The position numbers and the translations under genes were made by a program. Positions 44,508-57,429 of a stretch of 64,000 nt of DNA are shown piece by piece; position 1 is the first letter of the stretch; each line of letters opens with the position of its first letter. The notes below the pieces were generated by a model. It ran no database searches and was not told where the DNA came from. It was given only the letters and a program-made list of their open reading frames with translations. The stretch is from Thereva unica (lineage: Eukaryota > Arthropoda > Insecta > Diptera > Therevidae): assembly GCA_949987705.1 (NCBI GenBank), contig OX465281.1:30674942-30738941 (forward strand). Reading direction: 5' to 3'.

Positions 44508-46262
44508 ATGAAAACTTCACAAAATATTATTTTTCTTGTGAACTTGCTGACTGTTGCGGCGGGAGTAGAAATCGGTTTAAACAAAGTCAATGAGTTTATA
44601 TTCAATTTGGAAAATTTTTACAAGTTTCAGAACGTTGTTTGCTTAACTCCAAATGATTTTACATCGACACTCTTCAATGCTTCAACAATGGAGATTAAAT
44701 TGAATATTCCATTTCTGTGGCTAACAGAGGCGTCGAACTTCACTTTGAACGACTATCTTAATAAAAACACCCTGATTTTGGTTGTCATCAATAGAAATAG
44801 TGATAAAATCTTCAATAGTTTGGATATGTCCTTAAAAGGGATGCGAACTGCAAAAGTTTTATTTATTTTATTTGAGAATAGTTACAAAACTGCGGAAATA
44901 AAGAAATTGTTTGAGTGGTGCTGGAAGGTGTTTATCACCAATGCGTTGCTTGTTTCTAGAGGATTTAGTGATGAACTAATACTAGTGAGTTATAGTCCAT
45001 TCCCAGAAATTAGTTTAGAGAATAAAACAGGGTTACAGATATCAGAAATGTTTCCAAATAAATTTAAGGATTTAAAAGGATATCAGCTGGGGTCACCACT
45101 TGCAGTAAATCCTCCATTTGTTTTCAGGTACACCGATGAAGAAGGAACTGAAATTGTATCTGGATCAGCAGCACTGACATATTCTGAGTTTGTCAAAACT
45201 TACAACGCCACATTTAACGAAGTATTGGGATGTGATGTTTATGACACTTTTGACATGAAACAAATTCAGCAGATGATGCTTAAAAAGAACATTCATTTTA
45301 CGACGGAGAATTACATGGTACCTCCACAAGGACTATTTTCAATCCCATATCCAATGGCATTCTCGAAGTTCGTGCTTGCTATTCCGAAATCACAACCAAT
45401 TCCGAAATTCGAATACATTTCGTTACCATTCAGGGCTGAAGTTTGGTTAGCGCTTATTTTAATGATTATATATTTTACAGCTGCAGGATATTTGACAGGC
45501 ATCAAAACGCAGCGCAATCAACAATTTGGAGTGCTCTTCCTACATGCAATCACTGCTATTATCTACTTCCCAGTAAGTTTCCTTGCATCAAAGGAAAACT
45601 CCTTGTGGAAAATATTCTACATACAAATACTAATCCTTGGCTTTATCCTATCGAACTATTACCTTGCTCACCTAGCGTCTTTCCTCACAGCAACGATATA
45701 TTTCCACGAAGAAACTGACCCCGAAAAAATTCTAGAATCTGGTCAAAAGTTGAGCATTGCCATGTGGACAATGAATCTATTAAGAGATAAATTTAAATAT
45801 TTGGATAAATTTAAACATAACTTTTTCGACGTCAACCACTACCACAATATGAAAGCCGCTTTCCTACTGAATGACACATTTGGAATTATAACATTTAGAG
45901 AAACATGGGAGTTAGCCGCGCAACAGCAAGATCTCTTGGAACGTCCAAGGTATCGTGCAGTAGATATGGACCTAACGGAAAGACATTTGATTCTATTCGT
46001 TCAACTTGATTCGCCGTTTTTAGAAACGCTGTCGTTGTTCATAATAAGACTTCATGAGCACGGATTTTATGTACGATGGAAGTTTTTTATTTTTTATGAA
46101 GGTGTTAAGGCTGGATTGGTGCAGAGATTTAGGGAGGAGCAAGATCCATTTCAGAAATTGGGTATTGGACATTTAATTTTAATATGGATGATATATGGGA
46201 TTGGGATACTCTTTAGTATTATCGTATTCTTTTTAGAACTTTGTATTCATGCTTTTAAATAA
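44508..46262 (+). CDS. Divergent ionotropic receptor
   Basis: Intact 584-residue chemosensory ion-channel subunit of the iGluR-related IR family. ATG at 44508 is chosen; the open frame extends four codons further left but without an ATG. A signal peptide (IIFLVNLLTVAAG) is followed by a poorly conserved extracellular ligand-binding region. M1 lies at about residues 311-330 (VWLALILMIIYFTAAGYLTG), the pore loop and M2 at about 340-400 with SNYYLAHLASFLTATIYF (equivalent to SYTANLAAFLT), and M3 at about 551-577. The second ligand-binding lobe lies between M2 and M3. The large N-terminal domain of true iGluRs is absent, as in IRs. No introns, as in many divergent lineage-expanded IRs. AATAAA overlaps the stop (46259-46264). 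The sensory neuron type and ligand cannot be inferred. Confidence 0.92.
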   Translation: MKTSQNIIFLVNLLTVAAGVEIGLNKVNEFIFNLENFYKFQNVVCLTPNDFTSTLFNASTMEIKLNIPFLWLTEASNFTLNDYLNKNTLILVVINRNSDKIFNSLDMSLKGMRTAKVLFILFENSYKTAEIKKLFEWCWKVFITNALLVSRGFSDELILVSYSPFPEISLENKTGLQISEMFPNKFKDLKGYQLGSPLAVNPPFVFRYTDEEGTEIVSGSAALTYSEFVKTYNATFNEVLGCDVYDTFDMKQIQQMMLKKNIHFTTENYMVPPQGLFSIPYPMAFSKFVLAIPKSQPIPKFEYISLPFRAEVWLALILMIIYFTAAGYLTGIKTQRNQQFGVLFLHAITAIIYFPVSFLASKENSLWKIFYIQILILGFILSNYYLAHLASFLTATIYFHEETDPEKILESGQKLSIAMWTMNLLRDKFKYLDKFKHNFFDVNHYHNMKAAFLLNDTFGIITFRETWELAAQQQDLLERPRYRAVDMDLTERHLILFVQLDSPFLETLSLFIIRLHEHGFYVRWKFFIFYEGVKAGLVQRFREEQDPFQKLGIGHLILIWMIYGIGILFSIIVFFLELCIHAFK

Positions 46263-46539
46263 AGAACGTTTTATGACAGGTAATGAATCATATTTTCTAT
46301 TTAAACTAAAAAATTTACGGGATGTCTGGACTTTAGGGGACAACTCCTTAGGGAATATTCGGCGCTAGCGAAAAGTTCCGGGGCTAATAAAATAAGAATA
46401 TAGATGCAGAGTACCATGCTTTTTACATTTCGAAAGGTAGATACTGGCTGGGACATTAAAAACTTTAAATTCAAAATTATTTTTTGCACTTTAGCTTTTT
46501 TTTCACAAATTTCAATAGTACATTCCTTTTCTTCTTCTT

Positions 46540-48290
46540 TGAGCCGTAAGCTGGGGTTCCCAGCGGGATGTCCCTGCTGGGTCTCGAACTCTATTCATGA
46601 TTCGTTTCCATTCTTGCCGATTTTTAGCGACGTCTCGAGCCTCGGTAACTGATAATCGTTGATTCTTTAGGTCACCCTCGATATTTGTTTTGAGGGATAT
46701 ATTTGTTGGTTTCTATATGCACCACTTGAGCGAGCCGAATGTTGCTGTTGCCTGGCCGATGCGGCTGTGAACGTCGGCCGTCGATGCCACTTTCGGTTCT
46801 TCAACCAATGATCCCAAATATTTGAACATCGGAACCTGTTCGATTTAAGTTCCATCGAGGTGAACATTGTGAGCTTTTTAGACTTTTCCGCATTGATTTC
46901 TAACCCGTATGACTGGGCGATACGGGAAAAGGCGTATAAGATGTCCGTTGCTTCGGCATCCGTGTCGGCAAAGACAGCGTTATCGTCGACTCCCCGTCAT
47001 CTATCGAATGCTTTACGAATAATAGTGTCGATCATAACGATGAAGAGAAGTGGCGAAGCGACGTCTCCTCGTCGGACACCCGTTTGAACCAGAGTTCCTC
47101 GGATACGAATGCTGCTGGTTCAGCCATCGTACGAGGCTTGAAAAAGTTGAATGATTTAAAGTGTTCGGTTTCCAAAGCTCCCCACAAGCTGTTCCAATCG
47201 CTCCAATCCATTAGCTGACGGAAAGCGAATATTTGATCAATGCATCTAAACCCCGTTTTTCATTTCCGACTCGTTTGCTCTCGATTTTTCTGTTGCCTCG
47301 ATTGTATGATTTTCGCAAATACTTTGCCGACGATCGAATAACGATCGCTTTATTCCACACCGACGGGACACGATCCGAATGCCATATGTATGTAATGAGG
47401 ACGTGGAGTTGTTGTGATAAGACATCACCTCCGGCTTTGATCATTTCGGTGGTTACTTTATCTATTCCCGGCTCTTTTCCATTGCGATTTTATTGCCGTT
47501 TTCACCTCGATAATGGTCGGTTTGTTATCGAGAAACTGATCGGTTGTTCGATAGTCGGTGGTTCCGGTGCTGGACCTTGTAGCGGATCTTGGCTCGATCG
47601 AGGAGAGATCACGAAAGTTCCATCCGATTTTTTTTATATTGTCGTTTGTTGATGTTGTTTTGCCGCCTAACCTCTGGATTGTCTGGTACAGCGTCCGGTA
47701 CTCGTGCCTCGACGCCGCTTCTTCCATGACGGCCGCAACGTTATTGCAGTATGCTTCTCGTTCATATTTTATTATCTGCCGAACTTCTTTGTTCAATCTT
47801 CGGTATTGCTCAAAGTCGACGTGTTTCATTCGCTTCCACTGACCGACGAGGTTCAGATAGCTGTTCAAGATCCATGGCTGCGTCCGCATACCCCACAATG
47901 GACTACGATAATTGCCTTTCTTCTACATCGATATGGTCCGGTATTGCGAGCCCGCCTAATTTTTGGATAATGCCATTTGAAACTATCGCCCGATGGTCCG
48001 GTCCCGTACGCACGCCCAATTCTTGTTGGTTCGTGTTGGCGTCGTTTTCTTCACTCTTTGTAATCGCATCTGAAAATTCGTTCGAACAAGGTAATGGGCC
48101 GGAATCTTTCCTTAATCAAACCGTAGTCAAACATCGCCGAGTCGCTGCTGGAAGGTTCTTAAATATTTGAATGTACCACCAGATGCCAACTATTATCCTT
48201 AATTTGGACGGGCGCCAAACCCCAATTCTTGTTTGAAGTTTTTTTGTAAGTTTTGGCTCGTCGGAACTCGACGCTGATACCAGGGTGGGT
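46540..48290 (-). pseudogene. RTE-like non-LTR relic
   Basis: Minus strand pieces in order: linker with YRRLNKEVRQIIKYEREAYCNNVA, then ASRHEYRTLYQTIQRLGGK (47770-47680), RT start KAGGDVLSQQLHVLITYIWHSDRVPSVWN (47440-47350), GVRRGDVASPLLFIVMIDTI (about 47070), FADTDAEATDILY (altered catalytic YADD, about 46960), and NAEKSKKL (46890). The endonuclease end is only faintly visible above 48000. Multiple frameshifts. Confidence 0.85.
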
Positions 48291-48299
48291 TACGTTGAT

Positions 48300-49230
48300 T
48301 TTTCAATCTGGATTAAGTAAGGGGGAGGGGGCAAGACGCAATTATATCGGCCCTAACCGCTGGTAGTACAGTTTGCCGCACAGTCCGCTAGAGTTTCACG
48401 TAACTCCGAGTTTGTAAACTAATTCCTAGACTAAACTTGATGTTGTTCTTTGGTGTTGAATAAAAATTGAACTTATGTTGATATTGTACGAACGATGTCA
48501 TGGGGTATCTCTGGGATAAATTTTTTTTTTGATATGTTGAAATGGTAAGGTGTTCTGATGGCGAAGCAGCGGGCCATTCACCTCGCCCTGACTTTTAGGT
48601 TTCAGGCCCCTGCTCAACTAGGTTTTCCGCATCTACCCTGAGGAAGGACCTCACAATCGGGTAAGTGATGGCGCATTAAACTAGGTGGTATCTCCGTGTC
48701 TCTGCAACAGCAACCATTTCAAGCACGAACTGAATATAATTTGGACTTTAGCGTGGATTGAACTGAGGTAGGTGAAGCAGGGGGCATTAACCGGAACTCT
48801 AAGGGTAAACAGGACTCTAATAACGCATCTTGTCAGCTTAGCTGGTTAATCGGGGCACCAAAGTTCCACTTAGATTCGGTCTTTACCTAGCCAATTACAC
48901 ACCTCCTTGTTCCGCCTGGTAGACTGGTTCTGCCGGCCGTCACAGCTCGGCGGATTCGCCATTTTGAGGAGGCGTAAGACTCCAATGAGAATATCTTCCA
49001 CTAACCCCGACCGTTGCCTCTGAGCTCATACAACATCAAGAGTTCAAACTCGAGGTTCGCCACCATCTACTCATAAATTCCTAGACTTCCTTTAACCTAT
49101 CCTATCCTTTTTCTATTCTTCGAACTTAGCTTCCTTCTATTCATTACACCATGACATGAACGACGTTAATATAAAGGGTGACTCCTGAGGTTAGACTTTT
49201 ACTTATTCTTGACAATGTTCATGCTGCTCA
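48300..49230. other. No gene recognised
   Basis: Intermediate-GC sequence without coding frames longer than chance. No terminal repeats paired. Confidence 0.4.
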
Positions 49231-49231
49231 A

Positions 49232-49500
49232 TAGAACGTATACATGATGAGTTCAACTCCGGTTGAACGAGAGCACAACTACATGTAGACGTGAGTCGAG
49301 TTGAGTTAGGGACGACTGAACTCGGCTTAGCTCTGCTACCTGGGTTGAGTTGAAACTATGCATACAGACGCGAGCACAGTAGTTGAGTATTTGAATTTAA
49401 TTGACAACAGGACCTCTGTGTTTTGTTTGTGATTTGTGACACCAGTCGAAAATTCAGCTCAACCTCAACTCAACTATTCAACTCGTGATGTATATGTATA
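49232..49500. mobile_element. Foldback-like repeat, TATACAT ends
   Basis: GTATACATGATGAGTTCAAC on the left and TTCAACTCGTGATGTATATG on the right are imperfect inverse copies. The interior is full of GAGTTGA/TCAACTC words, as in the foldback at 6573. Ends uncertain. Confidence 0.45.
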
Positions 49501-49504
49501 GTAC

Positions 49505-52425
49505 ATCTTTCAGCATCGGTGTTCGAATGTGGCAAAATTAATAATGAAAAGGACAATTATTCAAAGGAGTTATTCCTGATGTTTCTTTGAACTACAGAAC
49601 TTAATACGAAATTGTGTGGGTATTTTTGGTTTTATTCCACTTCAGAAGATGGATTTGGCACCATTGTTCATCAGCTTTGACAATAAACTCTTGGTTTTTG
49701 CTTAAGTGAATTATTAGGTCAGTAGTAATTGTTGTCTTATTATGGTTTGGTGCATGGCCAATACTCATCTTGTATTGTTGTATACTTTCCTCTTACCACC
49801 AAAAAACCCCTCTAGCCACTAGGTATGAAGTCTAAACCACCAGTTCTAGTGGTGAAACCACTAAGTTGGCAATGCTGTGTATGACGAATATGTAGCATTG
49901 CCAGATACCATTTTTTCCAGTTTTTTTATATTTCAACTGATAGCCCCTTATTCCTGTAATCGCATCGAAATGGACAAACCCCCGTTTTTAGCTACACTCT
50001 CAGCTACAGCGGCTATATTTGAACCGGACAAGCACCAATTGGAATTTTCACATCATTACTTGTCCAAGACGTTCGAATGTATTGATTAACTTTTCTTTAA
50101 CTGATGCCCACAAGTAGTACAAATTGAAAAATTTTCTAATTACAATTCAATTTTTTTCCAGACCACAGGGTATAGAATTTTGCTTTATTAGTTAATAGCT
50201 TTAATTCCATACCTACCCAAAATAAAATTTCTAACAAAAAAAATCAAATTAAATATAATCAATATTTTTCGGAACGACCGCCATTAAAAAAGATGGAAGA
50301 TTAAAAACGAAACGATTTAAGATTAAAAAAGATTTAGATTAAAAAAGATTTCAAGATTAAAGTTAAATTTCCTCGAAGCAAATGATTTGGGAGCAATTTG
50401 CATAAAATGTTCTAATGGAGTCAGCAAAAAGCGCCCAAAGAGCCAATATCCATATTTTATCGAGCATATCGCGATACCTACGAATGTAATTCCGATTGTT
50501 ATCCGCCATTACACAGGACGAATTGGGCGCTTTCCCGCTGGAAGGCGCGACCGGCATTTCAATAATTCCCTGATCACTTAATCATTCCCATGACAAACTC
50601 GAGCGATTTTAATTAAATTCTTTATCTTGTGATTTATCTTTATTAACGTTTATTTCACTTTTTCCCTCTCCAGTCTTTTTTCGAAGTTAATTACAAGCGC
50701 CCTCCCGAACGCGTTCCACAGGTCAGGGACTGCCGGCCCGGCCCCACTTTCGAAAATAATGCTTTGATTGATTTTCCTGCAATAAAGGAAATATTTAAGA
50801 CCGTTATTAGCCCTCGCCCGCGATACTAATTATCTGCGTTTATGCGGCGGACTGCTTACGTCACGTCCTTGGGCGAATTGGAACAATACATACAGAAGGA
50901 CGCCCTGTTCTTGGCCAATCTTCGAGCTCGCTATAGAAGATTTGCGGCTGGGGGCGAGAGTACATCGAATAGAGTGGGGGTGGTCCTGTAGTGTCCTTGG
51001 GATTTTGGTATTAATTGATTCTGGTGCGGGGGCGCAAACAAGATGTCGGTGCTTCGGGGACTGGGATTACTGCTGTTCCAGCTCCGTCTTCCTAAAGATT
51101 TTTGGAAGCAATCACCGGCCGGAAATTGTATCAGTTGCTTCTCACAATAAAGGATTACAGGGAATTTGTCTTCCAGTAAATTAGAGAAATTCTTACTTGT
51201 TTCGATGATTTTAATTAATGTTTACAGATTACCTTAATTCTGTTCAGTTAGTGAAAGGGGAAATATTATGAACAATGCCGATTGGGATTCAACTGAACAA
51301 AACGAGAAATATTTGGGGAAAGGAGCGCATTTGTTACAAACAATTGACATCTACATCATAGAACTTAATTGCTGTAGTTCGCAATCCACTGGGATGGCAT
51401 CTATTTGTAACGATCTATTTGTAACGAGGGGCTTTGAGAAGGTTTTAAATGTTTCAGATTAATAGATATTAAATTGTGAGTATTATAGATCTTAAGCTAT
51501 CTTTTCTGTGAAAGTTTAGCATCAGGTGTCACACTTTATATTACCAGTCCATCATGTCGTTCACGTGGTCGTTCAATGTCTATTGGTAAGCTTAATTCGA
51601 AAAGGAAAGCAAAACGGCATTTTCATAAACACAGAACTGCGGTCATTCTGCAATATTCAGCTACAGACCTCCAATTGCTGAATAGTTAGCACCTAACACG
51701 CCTAGAGAACAAATACACATGCCACACGGGTAGGAGTCCTCGTGCTAAAGGTAAAAATATGCCCGCTCACAGCATACACTCCCGCTACAGGCATGGATCT
51801 AAAAATGCACCAGCCAGAAGTATGCACGCCTCTATTACAGATATTAAGGTATTTGCCATTGACCATTCCAAACGCGAGTGTTGTTTTCCGAAGCGGTCTC
51901 CCAACTAAGTAGTAGCAACGACCAATGCTGCTTCACCTACGCAATCGAACGTGAGCCAGTCTACTGAGTATACTAAACTATGGTCACCAAGATGCTTACC
52001 TGTTTTCCACATCCTATACAATTTTCTGAAGTCCAAATTTTGATTCCTTTAGTTTAAAAAAGATGTGAGCGAACCGTGACTCGTTTAGGTGCCAAACAGG
52101 CGATTTGGCGATATGCGTTCGTGCCTGTTGCAGGCTAAAAGCGGGTTAGTATTATTTTAATTCAATTACCGTTGCCTGTTTCGGGTATTGTGCATGCCTG
52201 TTGAAGGCTATATTTACTTGGGTGCGAAAGGTTGTTCTATAGTCAAGTTTTCCTGGTTATAAACGAATTCCTACACCGAAGTGTACTACATACCTTGAAG
52301 AATACTACCCTGATTAAGCGGTCTGAAAAAAGACTAGTATTATAGGTACAGAGCGGCACAATACTCGAAATAAAGTACTTACAAAAACTACTTGAATTAC
52401 TTTATATAATTTGAAGCATTTTACA
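49505..52425. other. Mostly unassigned; homeodomain-word island at 50.1-51.5 kb
   Basis: No gene supported. From about 50600 to 51480 the sequence lacks visible transposon ends and has several TTAATTA-type words (near 50607, 50688, 50827, 51210), with a GC-rich patch at 50700-50760. The open frame at 50942-51184 has no ATG start and no recognisable motif. Confidence 0.35.
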
Positions 52426-52429
52426 ATTA

Positions 52430-52506
52430 CTTCAAGTACTAATAAAAACTTCAAGTACTATTAAATACTTCCAGTACTAATAAATAGTTCAAGTTCTAAT
52501 AAACCA
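52430..52506. repeat. About 20-bp tandem repeat, four units
   Basis: ACTTCAAGTACTAATAAA and variants repeat four times (ACTTCAAG, ACTTCAAG, ACTTCCAG, AGTTCAAG). Confidence 0.8.
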
Positions 52507-52509
52507 TAA

Positions 52510-54140
52510 CCCGAGAGTTCGGCAAAAGTATCGAGTGGAATATATTATGCTTTTTCAAAACTGCATGGTTGCTTGCCTAATTGAAAGCATGTTGTCAGTA
52601 ATTCAGTTCTTCTTTTTCTTCTTCAGTTCAAATTGAGAGTCCTCTGCGAACGGCATTTTCATTTTCAAACATTAAAGGAGTATGCCCACATAACCGGAGC
52701 ATACCATGACCGTTCTATAAAGGTGTCAAGCACGAAAATAAACATGATACACATTCCCACTGCTCAACAGAACGACAGAATTCTATGCTCGTGATCAACG
52801 TATGCCGTTCGGAATCAATTCCAGGGTTTGAAAGCGAAGTAAACTTAAAGTACAGCACATATTTTTATGCTTGCTGTACTGTAGACTGTCAAAGCTTTTT
52901 GTTTGATATTGCTGCGAATTACTGAAAAGCTTTCAGGAACATACTGGCTCGGCTACAAATGCTGCGGCTTTGAAATAACTTGCTGTGAAATGCTTTCTGT
53001 TTGCTTACAGTTTTTCAAAGCATCTAATTCTTTGCTTCCTTCAGCTTTTTTTTATGGTTCAACTTTATATAGTAAGTTTATATGAAACATTCGCACCCGG
53101 ACAGGCATGACACAGTAAGCAAAAGCATTCGCAGCAATATGACACAGAAAGCTGTCACAGCCTATAACAAAAAGTTTGAAATAAGATTGCTGTAAACGTA
53201 AAACAAAACAAAGTAAATTGCTGTGGTCTTTTTGGCAGCAAAAGCAATTCAGCAGCAACAGTATTCAAATTGCTACAGCAATTTAAACCCTCATGACGTG
53301 CAGCACCGGATATGCCATTTTCTCAATGCTGTTTGAAGGATCAAAATGACTGTAAAATAGCAGGACGCTTTCAGAAATCTACGGGGCGCAGATATTTTAG
53401 TTACGCTATTGATCTAGCTGCTTTCCGTTCTGACATTTTGTTGGTAATTTCGGGTCTTTCAAGTTCCTATTCTCCGCCACCAGAATATCAATACTAGGCC
53501 TGCAGCGAATCCCCAAAAAGTGCTCTAGAAATGAAAAAAGTGATGGGAATGAGATATCCGGTTGAGATCAATTGCAATCGATAGAGGATGGAAAAATGCA
53601 TCTACAGTTGATTTTGGCCGAAGTTTGGACATGTAAGCGCGGTTTGAACGAAATTTTCACTTTATCTCGCCATATCTCAGTTGATATTGCAGATATCAAT
53701 TTCAAATTTTAACATAGTCTAATTTGACTAATTCCCTAAATATAATACTTTAACCGAACGGTTTAAATCGTTTCAAAACAAAATGGCGAATGTTTAAAAA
53801 TTTTCCAACAGATTCATGAGACTTTTTTCCAATCAATGAGTTGTGTTATAGATTTTCGAAATTCGCTTTTTTGGCTATTGTACATTGTAGTCGAATACTT
53901 AAGGCAGTTTTCTGTAAATTTCCAGATAAAAATATCTTGGACATGCATGGTCGAAGGGCGCTTAGCCAGTGACGGTTTGCTTGCCTCTCCATTACCGGAA
54001 CTATGCGGCCCTGTCCCTCAACCGCGATGGAGACAATGATGGTATTGACTGCACTATAAATTTTCTTATGGGAATCCGCTGCTATGAGTTTCTTGAGATA
54101 TCACATCTCATTGAACCGGCCCCATACAGTCAAAGGACTT
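52510..54140. other. No gene recognised
   Basis: AT-rich with many GCTGCAA/TTGCTGC words between 52900 and 53290. No coding frame, no paired ends. Confidence 0.4.
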
Positions 54141-54147
54141 ATGGATA

Positions 54148-55581
54148 TAGGGCAGGCGCTTGGGTTTTTTGCGCCCGGTGCACTATGCCATATTGCGCCC
54201 CATAAGCTGTTCATTTTTGAGCGAACTGAAGGACAATGGCAAAAATCACAAACACTCGCTGAATGGGAAAAATAATTTATACAATTTGCGCAAAATTTAA
54301 GATTGCACCATAATAATGCGCATAACATAAAAAAAGATTACGTAGATAGTAAGTTTCCAATCCACAAAAATCAGCTGAAAACGTCGTTTACGGAGAAGAG
54401 GAGGACGATGAGGCGGGCAGATTTTTTGAACCCCTAAATTCCTTCACGGGATTTTTGAATCAACTTTTATACAGTTGTGCTGTTTTTGTTTTTTGTCTCT
54501 CTTTTACTAGGAAAAGAAAAGAAAAGAAATGGCGGAATGGAGAATTAATATTAAAAGCAAACACAACAAGCTCAACCATTCTAAGGTATAGTTTGTTGGA
54601 AGAGTTAGCTTTTGTGAAAACCCTTGCGATTCTTCATCGAGTTTCAAAAGGAAATTTACGATTACAGTCAAATTTTTGTTGGTTGGCTCGTGTTAAACTG
54701 GCCATATTAATTTGTTAAGACAGTAATACCCCGGCTTCACCGCCCGAAATGTGCAAGTACGGGAATATTGGTGTACTGAACTTCAACTTTTTGTATAGGA
54801 AACATTTTCACATATTGAACTCAGGAAAAATAAAGCCTGAGTTCGCCTAACAGAACATGAAATTTAGATCGCTCAAAAGAGAGTTATAAACTGGAACAAT
54901 GGAATATCATTCCAGTGAGCTTTTGCATTTCTAACTTCTGGCGAAAAAGCAACAACAATTTCAAGCATGAACTGAACTGCCAGCCGGTGAACCCACTTAT
55001 GCGGATTGAATTGAACTTTATTGTACTGAGGACGGTAAACCCGGGGTATAAAGGAACAGACAAAAAGAGCTATTAAAGAGAATTTTTAGCTACAAAGAAT
55101 TTGGTTTTCCTCATTTCGTTCATTTGCCTCTTTTAACAATGCTTGAAACAGAATTTAAAAGTGCAGCAACAGCGCCCTCAAGTTTATATCAATCGCAAAC
55201 AATACAGAGCCATCGGAACAATTTTTCCTTTGGGTGAGTGAATATGGTGCTTTTTGCAGAATTTTCAAAAAGTACTCCAAATAAATGAGATTTTTCTCTC
55301 ACTTGGGCGATGGTGTCCCAAATTTCTCGAATCTCCAAGCTAAAATCTCTGGAAAATTCCAGCACGACGACAGGTGATATTACCCTGTTTTATCTTGCAT
55401 GAAAAAGTACAGAGACAGAAATGGGGTAAATTTGTGCAATTTCTTGCACCCGTGAGAGTTCTTTATGATTTGCTTTTCAAAGTTTTAATTTTTTTTTAAA
55501 TCTGAATTTCTGTAATTGCGCCCTGGACAAATTGCGCCCGGTGCAAGTGCACCATTCGCACCTATGAAAGCGCCGCCCCTG
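54148..55581. mobile_element. hAT-like element, third member of the 34-35 kb family
   Basis: The left end (C replaced by T)AGGGCAGGCGCTTGGG continues with GCGCCCGGTGCA, and the right end is GCGCCGCCCCTG. Both match copies A and B at 33977-35207. Flanks share only about six bases (GGATAT), so the duplication is unclear. It is six times longer than copy B; the interior (54300-55450) has no recognised content. Confidence 0.6.
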
Positions 55582-55611
55582 GGATATTCTTAACAACATC
55601 AAAAAATTGGT

Positions 55612-56035
55612 TTACCATTGGTTTTCCGACGGCTCAAAGATAGAGTATGGTACTGGACTGGTGTCACAGGACCCAACTTCAAGCTCTCAATTCCAATGGG
55701 TGCAAGTGACCCTCTGTTTTTTATACTGAATGCATGCCATTGTATGCCATTGAGCTCTGCGCTAGCCTCAACCTTGAGAAAGGTTTTAAAGATGCCAACA
55801 ACATGGAACCTCTCAGCATGGAAGTTTTCCTCCAAAATAGTTGCAGGTTGTTTTGATGTACTCCGGAGCTTTACCAGAAAAAATAAGATCTCGCTCTACT
55901 CAGTCCACAACCTAGTACTACCTCAAGAGGCAGAATGCCTACTGCGCATGCAAGGTGCGGCAACTTCCACACATATTCTTTGTAAACGTCCTGCTGGTCC
56001 TGTTCTTCGCTTAGAAGAAGAACGGTAATCAGAGC
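55612..56035 (+). pseudogene. Non-LTR RNase H relic
   Basis: Plus-strand FSDGSKIEYGTG, a frameshift to VTGPNFKLSIPMGASDPLF, then CFDVLRSFTRKNKISLYSVH form the RNase H domain of R1/I-type non-LTR elements (DGSK.. catalytic Asp; WVPGH decayed to YSVHN). A second trace of the SFAWVPGHM type is visible at about 56920. Confidence 0.65.
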
Positions 56036-56039
56036 GCTT

Positions 56040-57110
56040 ATGAGCCCTGCTCAAGTCTTGTCTTCTGCATTGAAGACTTTTTTGCCGTCTTGAGGATGGC
56101 TAATGGTCTTTTCCGTTAGTGGGTTATGTACACAACAAGCCTAACTAGTTCGCAGGGTTCACCATATGAGTTGGCACAAATTCACTTAAAAAAATACCCT
56201 CATAATAAGCAGGGTTCTGTTTGGCCTAGTGCATACCCTGATTCCGACGTTTCCTTCCTGGGTTCAAGCAAGTCCGCAGCTGGAGTCCGCAAGTTGTGCT
56301 CCTTTACTCTCGCGTATCAATCGCAATGCAATGTTCTACCTACAAGGATTTTCATAACAATGTGCACTAGATACTTCGGTGTCCTTATCAACGCCTTGGC
56401 GATCCTGCTCCACTTCGCGGCGTTGAAGGCATATTTCCTTTCAAAGGTTTTCAATGTACAACTTACACCCATTCTGGCTAGTCACCACTTTGACAACAGC
56501 CGTTGAATTATCATCACTGAAACCCTCATTTCTGACATTTCGCCTTCTCATTCTGTGGTAACCTGTTAAATATCATCCATTCATAAAGCTTGGCGTGGTG
56601 ATAAGCATAGTGTTTCGATGGTTCATCTTCACTCTTTATTGAAACTCAGCATACATTTCCCCGTCGAGATTCCCTAAATAAGAGAGTGGGGAAATGTCTT
56701 AAAGAACGCTGATCTTCGGATATGCACCAACTGCTTCAAAACTCCAAATAGCATTGAGTCAGAGATATATTTTGAGACTATCCACTGTCCTGGCAGCTTC
56801 AAGCGGAGGTGATGGCTATTCTGAGGGCCTGCCAGACAATAATGAGCCTTGAACATACACAAGGAACATTCATAGCTAGCTAATCCCCGTCGATAATGCG
56901 CTTCAAGCTATTGGTAAGTCGAGTTTCGCCTGGGTTCCGGGACATATGTAGGTTCATAGATGAGATCGAGAAAGCTGAAACGGAAATTGAGATATTTTAG
57001 CAAGTTTATTAGGCGGGGCTGAAAGCGTTATTTTTGACTAGCACCTGGTTAAAGCCAGTCAAAGTTAGATTGTACTGATGAATTAAGTTATCTCTAGGAC
57101 GACTTGGAGA
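56040..57110. other. No further gene recognised
   Basis: Continues the decayed non-LTR material without clear motifs, apart from the RNase H-like phrase at about 56920-56945. Confidence 0.4.
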
Positions 57111-57119
57111 ACAATGGGC

Positions 57120-57429
57120 TTCTTAAGAATTTATTATAGCAAGAGTTAACCCTTCTAGCACAGAAGGCGCACTTTTCAGCTAAGCATGAAAATCTATATA
57201 TGCATACACATACATACATATATATATACATATATATATATATACATATATAGAGTTTCCCTTCTAACACAGAAGGCACACTTCCCAGCAGGGCTGAGAA
57301 ATATTTACCACTGCCGTGGCTCAGCTGAGACATGCAAACATAAAATATTAGTAGAGATTGAACATAGATTAAAATAAAAAGTAAGGGCATCCAACATGTA
57401 ACCCACCAGACAACATAAAATGTACGCAA
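57120..57429 (-). repeat. 3' UTR of the minus-strand non-LTR element
   Basis: Contains two copies of a segment ending GAAGGCGCACTTTTCAGC / GAAGGCACACTTCCCAGC (57160-57180 and 57280-57296 in plus reading), separated by a TATATACA microsatellite (57197-57252). Confidence 0.65.

Noticed and set aside
47233..48170. Plus-strand open frames around 47.2-48.2 kb
   Set aside because: They are antisense shadows of the RTE relic; RT motifs are only on the minus strand.
50942..51184. 80-codon cysteine-containing frame as a secreted peptide
   Set aside because: There is no ATG at its start, no convincing signal peptide and no recognisable cysteine pattern.
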